Origin: Cepaea nemoralis
Lineage: Eukaryota; Mollusca; Gastropoda; Stylommatophora; Helicidae
Length of the DNA: 64,000 nucleotides
Assembly: GCA_014155875.1 (NCBI GenBank)
Contig: JACEFZ010005110.1
Location: forward strand, 62,001 to 126,000
Direction of reading: 5' to 3'
In this document: piece after piece, positions 53,001-62,388 of the stretch
Layout of the letters: every line of letters starts with the position of its first letter
Position numbering within the stretch: position 1 is the first letter of the stretch
Program-made: the position numbers and the translations under genes
The notes under the pieces: generated by a model
What the model was told of the DNA's origin: nothing
Seen by the model: only the letters and a program-made list of their open reading frames with translations
Database searches by the model: none

Positions 53001-56000
53001 CATAACCGTGACACACCCCTACATTTTCTGCCTTCCATTTTAGTTCGGTCCAAACCTACAATTAGTTTGGCACTGAATCTGTTAAAGCAACGTAATTAAT
53101 TCTTGTAGCTAAATTTGTCTATTAAAAATACTTTTTGAAATGATCCATAGTGTACAAAGAACTTAGTCATTAGTTTGTTAGTTAGTTAGTTAGTTAGTCG
53201 ACAGATCATCCTCAATGCACATCGAACCATTCAGTAAAGCAATAACATGGCTCGAGATACAGACATTCAATCGGGCATGTGTCCTTAGTGATTCAATGAG
53301 TATGCTCAGGAGGATAGAGACGGGGTGGGTCCGAAGAGAGTGGCTGCTGTCTCTGGAGTGGTCTTGGCTGGCAAAGATTAGTTTTATCCTTGTGCCAGGG
53401 CATGCGGGTGTACAAGGGAATGAGCAGCCGGACAAGCCATGGACCAGGCAGACATTCTGAATGCTGTACAAGAAGTAAGTCGTTTACGAGAACCAAGCGA
53501 TGACTGGGAATCTACAACCATGGTCAGGCTGCGAGAACAGCAAGTTAATAGAGGTGTGGCAGAACAAGAACATTACGCATGAAGCCAAAGAAGAGTAATA
53601 AACCAACACAGAACTGATGTCATGAGCCACTACATGCTGCAGTATTTGCTGAGAAGAGGATCCGAGCACTTATGGATTGAATGGTTAGTTAGTTAGTTAG
53701 TCGACAGATCATCCTCATTGCACATTGAACCATGAATATGTTGTATTTCAAGGAAACAAACATAATCAAATACAGAGGTTCTAGACCAGTGGTTCTCAAC
53801 CGGCGGGGAATATCCCCCCCCCCCCCCAGGGGGGAATTTTAGGGTTTCCAGAGGGGAATGAAGATCATTTCAAGATCACGTTAATACAAGAACCGATTAC
53901 TTGATATTGCTTTTCCCTTTATACTTTACAGTTATGCACGTCTCATCCATCTAAAATTAATTTTATAAAGAAAGTAGACCTACAAATCACATTTTATGTG
54001 GATGTCTAGACCTGTTTTAACATATTTACCTTCCATTTTTACGTATACTGTCTAGGGGTGGGGAGGGGATTTTTAGGTAGTGTCACGAATTGGCAGCCTT
54101 TACTTCCCAGAACAATTTTCGGTCCACTTTTGATGGGCCATGTAGAGGATCAACAGACGAACAAAACCGTTTTCTCTATATTTAAGGCTATACTGTCTTG
54201 ACGTAAGCTTGCAAAACCTGCAAGTAAACAAACCACCAGGAATGGCTTTCTATTTGGGAAGTTAATTTGACACCAGTACCGGTCACCCCCAGAGGTTATC
54301 AATCCAGCCAGACGGGAGGGCAGACTCAGGGGACTGAATAGTAATTAAAACCAACCAGGCATAACGCAAGCAAACCTGGTTTACCAACAGAGTTGTAAAC
54401 TGGCTGTTGACCATGAGAACCTAATTGTTCCCTTGACATGACACCTGATAAGAATAGCTAGGAAATCGCCCAACCGCGATGGCTGACCCCATCTGGTAGA
54501 GACTAGAGGCGCAAGGTGTGAAATCACTGATAAGACTCAGTGGGCTAATAATTGTCAGACCCACAGGTGTGAAGGCTAGTATGCATGCAGAAAGAATTTT
54601 TATGACTGGAACAGACTTGGAGATAATTGCAATTAACGTCAGGAGGAGATAAGAAGAATTTATGAATGGAATTCCTGGGAGATAAGTGTCTACTGCTAGG
54701 CTAGGTATAAAAACCCACGATAGACCTGTTTCCCTTTAGATTAAGTCTGACTTCAGAACAGGTAGGCAGCCAGCTCAATGTCTTGTAGTCATATGCATGA
54801 TTATTATGTTGGCTTCTAGGAAGGATTTCTTAGTAACTATGCAACAGTCTTTTAGACATATGAACTTTCAGTCTATATCTGATCCTAGGTTATTTTCAAG
54901 AACTATCATTGTCATAGGTTACTTGAGTGTGCACTATTATATCTAAGTTCTGTGTTCAATATCATTGTGCTTTAAGTGTTACTCTTCTGAGAAGTAGAAA
55001 CTTATGGAAGGAGATCTTGTCTAGATATACTTTTAGGTGTCTTGGTAGATGCTTGTCATTTCTTTGTACACTATCCTAGTTGCCTTTTGGTGTGTGCATT
55101 TGTTGTACAGAATATAGTCAACTGACTATTTATTTAATTCTTACAACAGCAGTAACTAAGTGGTGATTAAACCGGGCAGCTCATATGGCTGGTCTGTGTG
55201 GTCACTTCAATTAGACTTGTTGTATATCTCATTTTGTAGCTATACAATATTAGTACTCATTAATAATGCCTGATGCTATTTTGTTGAGTATCATTAGATG
55301 TCCATCTTGAAGTAATATAATGTTTATGGATATGTTGGATGTATGTATGTGTAATTTCATATGAATATACGATGCTAGGAATATGCTTCGTACATATTCT
55401 TTTTGTGTATATACGTCTCATTTCGTATACATACAAACTTACTAGTGCAGTATGCTATGATGTTAAAGTATCATAATATGTCTAGTTTAATCAATATGTT
55501 TATGTGTATTGGATGTTTGATATATTGATTTGTCATATGCAAACCTACCAATATGAAGTGTTATGCTATTGTCTGCGCATTGGCACATTGGCCAATGATT
55601 GTGTTGGAAGCAGAGGTGTAATGGTACAGACATTACCCACACTTGGTATAGGGTATATGGTGCTAAACTTTCTCAGTGTATTGTGGGCGTGCGTCCACGG
55701 TAATGCATGGAAACCTGGCACAGCTACTGGTCACGGCTTGTAAGCCCGGATGACCCGGCATTATTATAATACCATTACCAATCCTGTGAGCTGCTAAACC
55801 AACTTTGGACGGAGCGGCTGTACAGCACCGAATTTCTGTATTAGCGACATGGACATGGGGCGGCAGAAATGTAATAATTACAGGCGTGTGAGACAATTGA
55901 AAAGCCCGTCCCAGACTAAAGACAGTAGGGAGAAGGAGGATGGTGAACGCAGTAGAGCTGGAAGATAAACTTGGTCAGACTGGTCATTGTATATGTTTGT

Positions 56001-59000
56001 GTTATGATATGTTTTAATTAGGATTGCGCTGATGTAGAACTGATATAACACATTCTTGACTTTCTTTCAAGCTCTCACAAGGAGCACCTATGTTATAGAT
56101 CTCAAGAACGAGTTATGACTAGGTAGAGCCAGGACTGGCAGACGTCAGAATACCGGCAAGCTGTTTCTTTTTTTTTTGAGTCTACTGGAGAGTGGGGATC
56201 TGGACCACAGTTACGTAATGTTTGTCATCAATAACAATATGTTATATGATTTCATCATCATCATCGTACAAACCATCATATGTCTATTTTTATGATTAGT
56301 AAATAAATGTTGTAGTATTGTAACTCATAGTTCTGTCGTTATATTTTAATTCCAATTGTGCATACGTGTTGTGTGTGTACATTGGTGGGGGTTCACTTAC
56401 ACACCAAGGAAGGGAGCAGTCAGGGAGAAAAACCTGTACTGGAATAGTTGTCTTTACACTTTAATTCAGACGTAAAAATCTATCCTAGCTAACCTTCTCT
56501 TTCCCATCCTTGGCGAATATTCAGCACAGTTCATTTTAATTTTGTAACGAGCCACTTGGAGCTGTACGTTGGATATTCAGGGCTTAATCTGTAGTTCAGC
56601 CATATAGATTTTGTCCCTAGTCAGTTTCTGACTAATTGGGGGTTGCTCGCCAGTGAATAATACTTTCATCTAGCCGGTGGGGCACCCCGACTTCTGACAG
56701 GTAGGAAATATGAAAGGGGGGAATGACGTTCTGAAAATATGGTGAAGGCGGGCATGGGCCAAAAAAGGTTGAGAACCACTGTTCTAGACAAACTGGGAAT
56801 GAAAAGAGAGTTGATGAAAGTGAAATATTTCTGCCACATTAACAGACATAACACTATTATAATAACCATACTGGAGAATAAAGTTAACGGCAAGCGAGCA
56901 AGAAGTAGACAACAGATAACATCAAGAGATGGATAGTCTGATAGTGATAGAATGTACAGTCAGAGCAAGAGACAGTGTTGGAGATCCATTGCAGCCAACC
57001 TTCATTGTGGAGACGGCACCTCATTGATTTTAATGATTGAACCGAACAGCAAAACAAGGTTTCTCTACATTAAAGAGATCTATGCTAAGAATGATTTAAA
57101 GGAAAAGAAGAAAATTATACCTGGCTTGCTGCTGGGTTCTCCATACTTCCTCCACTTTTTTGTTGGTGCTTTTTAAAGAGGCTTGTGTTAGCTGCTCCAT
57201 TCTTTTCCTCTTGTTACTCAAAGTTTTTGATATGTCAGCTGATATGTTTAAGAATAACACAATGTAAATGTAAATTTTGGTGTCACAACAATTCTTCAGT
57301 GTATTCCTTGTTTGGATGTAGACCTCACAATGTTTCTCTTACACACACACTCTCACCCACATGCATACTCATTCTCTGTCTCACACAAACACAGTCTATG
57401 TTTGGTGAATCAAACCAAGGATTACAACAGTTGATATTTGTGCTTCAACTTTGACCATGAAGAAGCCGATGTCTCAAAAGAATATTTAATTCATAAATAG
57501 AATAAGATATAAAAATTGTGAAAAAAAAAATAAACCACTGCACACGATTCAATGTGAGTTGTGGTGGCATTACAATTAGTGTGCTTGCCTAATAAACTCA
57601 ATGGTCTATGGTTCAGTCACCAGTAGAGGTAGGGTAGGATATATTCTGACCCATATCAATAGCTCTGAGGCTGACATAGCCCTCATAAAATGGCCACTGA
57701 ATGAATTTTAGTTGTTTCTGGGAAAGTATGATAGTGAAGAAGGCAGTAGGCCACCACTGCTCATTATATCATGAGTTAGTGTATGTGAAGGCCGAACATT
57801 TTATACCCTGTACCCAGAGGGGGATGAACTTTTCATCAATTTGTCATTAGTGTCATAACCATCCATGAATAAAGAATGCACAATGTTTATGTTAACTGTA
57901 TTTCTTACCAGAATGAGTACAATGATCTTGCTGGTGACATAAAAAAGAAAATCTTACATCTTGTTGGCTTATCAAAAACTGTTTTCTTGCTTTGTTAACT
58001 TTATTTAATTCCCAGAATGAGTACAACGATTTAGCTGGTGACATGTTTATTTTACATTTACATCTTGTCGGCTTATCAGATATATTCTCTTGCTTTCTTT
58101 CCTATTCTTCCTAGATCTTCTTCTCAAGTTCTATGATAATCACTCAATTAGACTGGAAATCTGGATTCTCTGACAATCTGCTGTGCATTTCAAAGTTTCA
58201 GTTCCACCAAAACAATTTTCCTTCAAAGAAGACATGTGTGTATTTGTGACACATCTTTCTAAAATTCTCAGGTTTATGGTTTGGGTGTTTGAAACATTTC
58301 AACAGTGGTGACATATTTATGTTGTAAAGTGTTCTAACCGAATTAGTGTTCCTCTAAATTTGATTCCCTCAGCAACATAATGGTGGGTACCCTTTGACGT
58401 AACAGGTTTGTATCTCAAGCGTGTTTATAAACTTCACATGGATATTACTACAATGGTAAATACAAGGGCTGGCAAGGTAGGAGTATACCAAAGGAGTATC
58501 AAAGAAAAATCAAAGCACATCCCTACCTCAGGTATCCTACGGGATACCCTGGGGTAAGGTGGAGATCCCCTCCTCTGCACACTGGTGTTAACTGTTACGA
58601 CGTTACACTGACAATGGTGTGAGTCCAGTCAGACAAGGGTTCGATGCCACCTCTCACCATTCACTAAGTGAGGAAAAGACTGACCACCTATTCCTCGAGC
58701 ACTCAGGCCTACAAATATGTGATGGTCCTAGCACTTCACCTACCCACTGCATGTTCCTACTGCAGGACTTGTTTTATTTTAATGCTGATAAACTTGGGTG
58801 GTCATGGTTTGCCACCCTATACGATCACAGAGATCTGTGTTCTTGTCTCAGTTACACCCTGTGTGGCCAAACCATCCAAGGATTTATCTCTGTCTTCTTC
58901 TTATTTATTCCCATGAAGTTCGCAAGTTGTAACTAAGTTTTGCAGGTCAGCATGGTTGAATGGGTAAGAATGCATGTTCTTAAACATCCGGTGTGCTGAT

Positions 59001-62000
59001 GCCGAGGTAAGGTGTTCAACCCCTACACCGGAGAGCTGGATTAAATGTTGACCTGTCGTCCTTGACTTGGGGATGTAAATTACAAGACCTCTGAAGTCGG
59101 AGTAGGTTCGCCTATTGGCGAGGGACACTTGTTAATAGGGAATGCTAATCCACACGCAAAATTCATTCAATCACTACTATAAATAGTGTGTATGGACTAC
59201 GCTTGAGTTGAAAGCGAGCGAGTGCAAAGTTTTGATTCTTATTTCTTCCCATGCCGTGCCAAAATATCTTGACTGCCCATGTCTAATTTCTCTATCGATT
59301 TATAATTTTCATCTGCTTCTTGAAGGACTTCCTATGTTGTTTACTTTTTTCCATCCATAGCACTCACTTCATTTTCCTCAGATAAAAAATGTCTGCTGCC
59401 AAAAGAATATACACAACAGCAATAATACTACAAATATAAAGAATGTTAAAAATACCAAGAACATATTTCTGTAAACTTAGCATATTCAAATCTACAACCT
59501 GATATGAACTTTACTTAATGTATTACCTCCAAATCCTTCCAGCATTTTCTGCATCTCATGACTGGAGATAAAAAAAAAAAAGAAGCTTTAAAACAACAAT
59601 TTACAGCCATAACTGAATTTCCTACATAGGGGATCAATATGGCAAAGTAAAATACTAATAATTAAAGTCACTTATTGAGTTTAGTTTAGTTAAGTCGACG
59701 GATCAACATCACGGCACACGGGTTAACCCAAAAGTGCTCCGTTCTACTCCTAACTCAAGCCTGAGTCCAGAGAATCTCAGCTCAGTGCACGAACTCTGTA
59801 GCACCGACGAGGATCCTGAAATACTTTGAGTAGATTTTTAACTTAAAATTTTGCCCGGACAGCACATTAGGCTACTCTTTTTCGATTTCCAACTGCCAAG
59901 GGATTTTTCATGTGCGCAACAATACACACGAGCGTCCGATCTCACTAGGCAGAGACCATGGGAAATTTTGTTTATAGAAGTCCATGTGAAAAAATCCCGG
60001 CCCTCACCAGGGACTTCCAGCAAGCGAGACGGCCACCATACCTCGAGACCACTCAGCCCCACCTAGTCACTTATTGAACAACTGTAAATGTACTGGTAGA
60101 AATGGCAGGAATGAAGATTGATAGTACAATATTAATATGGAGATCATGTGACTGAGAGGTTTAACACACTGATGCTTTCTTAGCTGATCATGGCACAGTG
60201 GGTTCATTTCACACACCGGTCAGTTAGGACTTAAGTGTTGACTTCCCGTCCTTCACTTAGGAATGTAAATTACAAGTACCTCAGAAATCAGAGAGGGTTA
60301 CTGGTAACAGGGAAAGCTGACCATCACTCAAAATAAGTCCAGTGCATTAACTACTAGTGGCAAGTTTGTGAACTATGCTCTGGCTCAAAGAAGGCAAATG
60401 GGAATAAATAATATGAATATAATTTTTGTCAAAGACAACATTTACCAACAAAGGTATAACTACATGAATATTCATTATCTGAAATAACTATACACACTAT
60501 ATGCCAATTATAACTCAGAAGGAAAATTAGTGCTTTGAATGAAATTGTTACAGACAAATTCTTAAGATTACTGAGGACCAAGAAGAAGCAAAATACATAA
60601 ATTCTACAAGATTTAAACACCAAAGAAAACTGGCTTATAAACAGTATCACATCTTGGAAACTAAAATAAATACAGCATTAAATGTCACAGTGGCTTGGAG
60701 AGAACATTGATGGAAGGCAGAGTTCCTGGAAGAAGAGGCAATGGTTCACCAGCAGCAAGAGAAATGGCAAGAGATCGAAAGGCTTTTCGGCATTCCATGA
60801 TGAGAGCGATTTCTTGCAAAGGACCTCCTACATGAAGAATATTCATATTTTAAAAAGCTTCATTGTCTCCTGCACTTCATAAAACAAATAAAACACATAG
60901 AAAACTGAGCAACACATCTTCAATTTTCCTGGAATTGCATTGCGTCCTACTATAGTTGTTGGTTTGGGTACGTGAAACATATGATTACTAACAATATTGT
61001 TTGTTTTCTAAAAGTATCAAAGAGTTTGAGCAATGCCACTATTTCATTGAAGGGAAAATCACAACTGCATCTCCACACAGTATAGGATGGTAAACACACC
61101 ACAGTGTGGCAAATGCAGCTCCATAACTTTGTGCGTGATTTTGAATAACGAAGACACAAACAAAAGATTGCACGATTTATTGCCTGGCATATGTGTTCAA
61201 CCATCCTATTATGTAACTGCTGCTCTGTTCTGCCAATGTAGGTAGGCAGGCACCTGCATGTGTGAACTGGTAAATGCAACTAGATATGGCATGCAGAGGG
61301 ACAGATTCTTTACTGCTGTGGTGGGAATATGTGTGGTATTGAACCTAATAACTGGAGTTGCAGCACAGAATGTTCGGCCGACTGATGTAATGAGCCGGTC
61401 CTGCAGACGCTACATTATCTCATCCCCTCAAAAGGTTAGCTGGATAAATACCTTGAGTTTAGGGACTGTAATTTCATCAGGTTTCAGTTTCGACTGTTGG
61501 CAGTGGCATTTATAAATCCTGTGGAGTACCCATTCTTCAGAGTTTCAATTTCCTCTGTCAGTGTGTCCTGGGTGCATATCTTCCTAGCACGATCAAACAG
61601 GGTCCGTATCAAGCCCTGTTTGTACTGGACAAGTGCGAAGCTCTGAAAATTTAAGTATTGGCCAGTCCATGTTTCTTTGCGGCATCAAATGTGTGTTATA
61701 TATTTCAGCCAAAATAAGATTCAATTATTCACTTCATATTATATACAAGTATGCAGGATGCACCTGACAAGATGCAGCAAAATATACCAGACAATAATAT
61801 TTGATTGAATTTTACTGAAATGGTTTAGTTGCTAGTGCAAAACAACCTGGCAGTCTAGATTCAACTACCTAAAATCTGATCAGATTTAATTCCTTACAAT
61901 CTGATCAGATTCAACATCCTACAATCTGATTGGATTCAATTTTCTACAAATTGATTAGGTTTAATCTCCTAAAATCTGACATCACTGTGTTTTTTTATCA

Positions 62001-62199
62001 ATTGGTGTACATATAAAGTGTTAAGAAATTAGAAAAAAAGCTAACATTTAATAAAAACACTGAAATTAAAAATGGTTGCAGAGTCTGAATAACGTTTTAA
62101 AAATTGTACAGCCAGACCTGAAATCATTTGGATCATAATCCATATCAGCAATCCTTTTCTTTCCAGATGCTGCAGATATCACAAGTGGTGTCTCTGGTT
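40982..62199 (-). CDS. SYCP3: Synaptonemal complex protein 3 (COR1 domain), exons 2 to last
   Basis: Seven coding exons on the minus strand (62199-62118, 59561-59527, 57238-57121, 52675-52576, 51500-51402, 48733-48629, 41035-40982) all have GT donors and AG acceptors, and their phases match at every junction. The joined 593 bases encode about 197 residues. Vertebrate SYCP3 landmarks appear in order: [89 protein letters not shown] and the C-terminal [17 protein letters not shown] then TAA. SYCP3 forms coiled-coil tetramers that build the lateral elements of the meiotic chromosome axis; the conserved C-terminus is needed for fibre assembly. Start codon and 5' exon(s) are not in view. No disabling change was seen. 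Confidence 0.93.
41376..42699 (-). pseudogene. Nimb-A LINE, 5' truncated, inside the minisatellite
   Basis: The frame at 42092-41397 is an intact-looking RNase H with all catalytic positions: IYTDGSVV (Asp23), TMEVMAV (Glu61), LSDSMSML (Asp85), [13 protein letters not shown] (His122, Asp132). Upstream 42120-42699 is RT thumb with frameshifts (frame 42702-42496: [18 protein letters not shown]). The 3' end is gtcgac plus a very short TTAG tail. A 10-bp minisatellite word catttcacag flanks it at 41366-41375 and 42700-42709. Confidence 0.88.
43463..43533. repeat. Inverted copy of the LINE/minisatellite junction
   Basis: Carries the plus-strand Nimb-A terminus (gttcaatgtgcaatgagg, gatctgtcgactaact) joined to an inverted minisatellite unit (tgtgaaatgtcttgttagca). 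This is the reverse complement of 41345-41410 with one small indel. Confidence 0.88.
43685..47010 (+). pseudogene. RTE-A LINE, split by RTE-B
   Basis: 43685-44102 encodes RT palm ([41 protein letters not shown] in place of YADD). After the RTE-B insertion, 46349-47010 resumes with thumb ([18 protein letters not shown]), C-terminus ([23 protein letters not shown]) and a tail (tgat)n. Altered catalytic residue, frameshifts and stops show decay. Confidence 0.85.
44103..46348 (+). mobile_element. RTE-B LINE, 5' truncated, nested in RTE-A
   Basis: Flanked by a 9-bp duplication aattagcag (44094-44102 and 46349-46357). It begins in the end of the endonuclease ([20 protein letters not shown]) and runs through connector and RT: 44385-45086 has the [16 protein letters not shown] block, and after a frameshift near 45060, 45177-46337 (386 aa) has [11 protein letters not shown] (Asp33), RQGCVLSP (91-98), RYADDTVL (YADD 130-133), [12 protein letters not shown] and the C-terminal [21 protein letters not shown]. 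Tail (gat)n. Two frameshifts only, so it is fairly young. Confidence 0.93.
47495..47680 (+). pseudogene. RTE LINE 3' tail
   Basis: Encodes [31 protein letters not shown] and an SWQDTG end, followed by (gat)n. C-terminal residue of an RTE-C-like element. Confidence 0.65.
47787..48060 (-). pseudogene. RTE-B LINE 3' tail
   Basis: The minus strand matches the C-terminus of the 386-aa RTE-B frame ([25 protein letters not shown] region reads [10 protein letters not shown] here). Starts with an inverse (gat)n tail at 47787. Confidence 0.8.
48100..48180 (+). repeat. Short repeat shared with 61050-61115
   Basis: gggaaaatcccaactgcacc and aaacacaccacggcgtggta recur with changes at 61050-61115. Class unknown. 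Confidence 0.55.
48629..48733 (-). CDS. SYCP3: SYCP3 exon, 35 codons
   Basis: Acceptor CCTAACTTCAG, donor ACT|GTAAGTG; phase 0 at both ends. Encodes [20 protein letters not shown] then [15 protein letters not shown], the penultimate coiled-coil block. Confidence 0.92.
48950..49080 (+). repeat. SINE-7-like repeat
   Basis: Copy of the 29325-29470 repeat. Confidence 0.55.
49275..49650 (-). pseudogene. RTE-D LINE C-terminal fragment
   Basis: The frame at 49556-49287 encodes [20 protein letters not shown] then [24 protein letters not shown], a C-terminus different from RTE-A/B/C. Confidence 0.75.
49660..50395. other. Intronic, no gene seen
   Basis: In the SYCP3 intron between exons at 48733 and 51402. 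The 49845-49960 stretch resembles 39340-39440 weakly; no class assigned. Confidence 0.4.
50400..50540 (+). repeat. SINE-7-like repeat
   Basis: Copy of the 29325-29470 repeat, diverged. Confidence 0.5.
50595..50790 (-). repeat. SINE-3
   Basis: Inverse class II tRNA-like head (ctagccactcggccagctgc, 50762-50781) and body tttttgaccccaacagaaaa. Confidence 0.75.
51402..51500 (-). CDS. SYCP3: SYCP3 exon, 33 codons
   Basis: Acceptor AAATTTCAG, donor AAG|GTACAG; phase 0 at both ends. Encodes [20 protein letters not shown] and [13 protein letters not shown], the best-conserved part of the COR1 domain. Confidence 0.93.
51530..51770 (+). repeat. SINE-2, good copy
   Basis: Head ctgtggcgaaggggttacgg, block ttcgtaatcccgcata, B box-like gttcgaaac, body caaactactgaacataaac, end ggatatgcaactaac. 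It lies 30 bp upstream of an SYCP3 acceptor. Confidence 0.85.
51775..52045 (-). repeat. SINE-6
   Basis: Inverse tRNA-like head near 51990-52030 (gagattcaaacctatgacc) and body tgcctttactttccagaaca. Confidence 0.6.
52060..52380 (-). repeat. SINE-6
   Basis: Second reverse copy in tandem with the previous one: ttggacatatggtgccagac and gcctttacttgccaagacaa. Confidence 0.6.
52490..52545 (-). pseudogene. Partial tandem duplicate of an SYCP3 exon/donor
   Basis: Parallels 52562-52620, which spans the exon end and its donor. The duplicate still reads [12 protein letters not shown], but the donor GT has become AT. A decayed exon-end duplication in the intron. Confidence 0.8.
52576..52675 (-). CDS. SYCP3: SYCP3 exon, 33 codons
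   Basis: Acceptor TTTTTCCCCAG, donor AAT|GTAAGTGG. Enters in phase 2 (AG|A = Arg), leaves in phase 0. Encodes [20 protein letters not shown] and [13 protein letters not shown]. Confidence 0.93.
53174..53735 (-). pseudogene. Nimb-A LINE, inverted (twin-primed) copy next to a bare tail
   Basis: 53174-53236 is the minus-strand 3' terminus with TTAG tail; 53237-53686 is plus-strand Nimb-A RNase H and C-terminal sequence (IRREWLL-type block; [14 protein letters not shown]) that ends at the word gaatgg, exactly where the 3' terminus begins. This is a 5'-inverted insertion. 53687-53735 is a second minus-strand terminus consisting of little more than the tail. Confidence 0.85.
54081..54760 (+). mobile_element. 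Candidate solo LTR inside hAT-2
   Basis: Starts TGTCACG and ends CAGAACA, flanked by 5-bp ggtag (54076-54080, 54761-54765), with a TATA box (aggtataaaaac) near 54704. Against it: only about 50 bp follow the TATA box, which leaves little room for R and U5, so the element could instead extend right to near 56389, where an aataaa and a ttggtggggg word occur. Confidence 0.4.
54770..56580. other. hAT-2 interior, no gene
   Basis: AT-rich sequence with no transposase-like or other coding region. Part of it may belong to the LTR element discussed at 54081. Confidence 0.5.
57121..57238 (-). CDS. SYCP3: SYCP3 exon, 118 bp
   Basis: Acceptor CATATCAG, donor CCAG|GTATAATT. Enters in phase 1 (G|CT = Ala) and leaves in phase 2. 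Encodes [38 protein letters not shown]. Confidence 0.93.
57240..57545. other. Intronic, no gene seen
   Basis: AC-rich patch at 57340-57395; otherwise unremarkable. Confidence 0.4.
57550..57870 (+). repeat. tRNA-derived SINE, SINE-6-like
   Basis: Head tggtggcattacaattagtg and B box-like tatggttcagtcacc, body with tgacatagccctcataaaat. Diverged. Confidence 0.45.
58560..58910 (+). repeat. Possible tRNA-derived SINE, single copy
   Basis: Contains a B box-like agggttcgatgcc at 58637-58650. No second copy in the window, so family status cannot be shown. Confidence 0.3.
58944..59230 (+). repeat. SINE-1, full length
   Basis: Head ggtcagcatggttgaatggg, B box gttcaacccc, body and end gcgagtgcaaag. 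Confidence 0.85.
59527..59561 (-). CDS. SYCP3: SYCP3 micro-exon, 35 bp
   Basis: Acceptor TTATCTCCAG with a long T tract, donor GGAG|GTAATA. Enters in phase 2 (AG|T = Ser), leaves in phase 1. Encodes [11 protein letters not shown], the conserved start of the COR1 domain. Confidence 0.9.
59679..60064 (-). repeat. SINE-8, with Nimb-A-like 3' tail
   Basis: Flanked by a 13-bp duplication agtcacttattga (59666-59678 and 60065-60077). On the minus strand: tRNA-like start (GGGGCTGAGTGGTCTCGAGG) with a damaged B-box region, a body, then a 3' end GAGCACTTTTGGGTTAACCC ... GTTGATCCGTCGACTTAACTAAAC that resembles the Nimb-A 3' end (GAGCACTTATGG ... GATGATCTGTCGACTAACTAAC). This suggests it is mobilised by a Nimb-A-type reverse transcriptase. 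Confidence 0.88.
60140..60390 (+). repeat. SINE-1, diverged
   Basis: Degenerate head at 60150-60215, body gttgacttcccgtccttcac and gtacctcagaaatcagag. Confidence 0.6.
60690..60835 (+). pseudogene. RTE-like LINE C-terminal scrap
   Basis: The plus strand reads [20 protein letters not shown] and [20 protein letters not shown] across two frames, a C-terminal pattern of RTE elements related to RTE-D. Confidence 0.6.
61090..61680 (-). pseudogene. Penelope-like element, thumb and GIY-YIG endonuclease relic
   Basis: The minus strand, in several frames, reads [20 protein letters not shown] (61625-61540), GFINATANS, a [16 protein letters not shown] stretch, then [20 protein letters not shown] at 61258-61200, the GIY-YIG core of Penelope-like retroelements (Tyr, Gly-Arg-Thr, and a following Glu-His). 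Many frameshifts; not functional. The nearby word ttgcctggcatat recurs at 31710, 41165 and 52800, probably pieces of the same element. Confidence 0.75.
61800..62115. other. Intronic, short direct repeats
   Basis: 61855-61985 has four imperfect copies of (t)acaatctgatcagattcaa with spacing about 30. No gene. Confidence 0.6.
62118..62199 (-). CDS. SYCP3: SYCP3 exon, 82 bp (most upstream seen)
   Basis: Acceptor GTATATTTCAG, donor CAG|GTCTGG. Enters needing one base from an upstream exon, leaves in phase 2. Encodes [20 protein letters not shown] and YDPNDF. No ATG suits a start here, so at least one more 5' exon exists. Confidence 0.85.
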
Positions 62200-62388
62200 C
62201 TGAAATATACAAACAACCTACACTAAAGGCATCTGATATGTTTTAAAACACAGACATCGATGTGATGGTTATTTAACTGTTAAGGCAGCTGGCATGATAC
62301 TGTCCACATCACAGGCCGCGTGCCAGTCGGTCTATAAAAGTATGGGTCTAGCACTACATGTCCAATGCTCCTTGAGGCATATAGAACA

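Larger units (their letters stand above)
53787..56781. mobile_element. hAT-2, non-autonomous hAT transposon
   Basis: Ends cagtggttctcaacc (53787-53801) and ggttgagaaccactg (56767-56781) are perfect 15-bp inverted repeats of hAT type, flanked by the 8-bp duplication ttctagac (53779-53786 and 56782-56789). No transposase or long frame in 2995 bp. It lies in an SYCP3 intron and contains a candidate LTR. Confidence 0.95.
53736..57030 (+). pseudogene. RTE-A LINE C-terminal fragment, split by hAT-2
   Basis: 53736-53786 and 56782-57030 match consecutive parts of 46680-47010 ([20 protein letters not shown] reading across the hAT-2). Stops and deletions present. Confidence 0.85.

Noticed and set aside
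55504..55743. 79-codon frame inside hAT-2
   Set aside because: No homology and no conserved motif; consistent with chance in an AT-rich interior.
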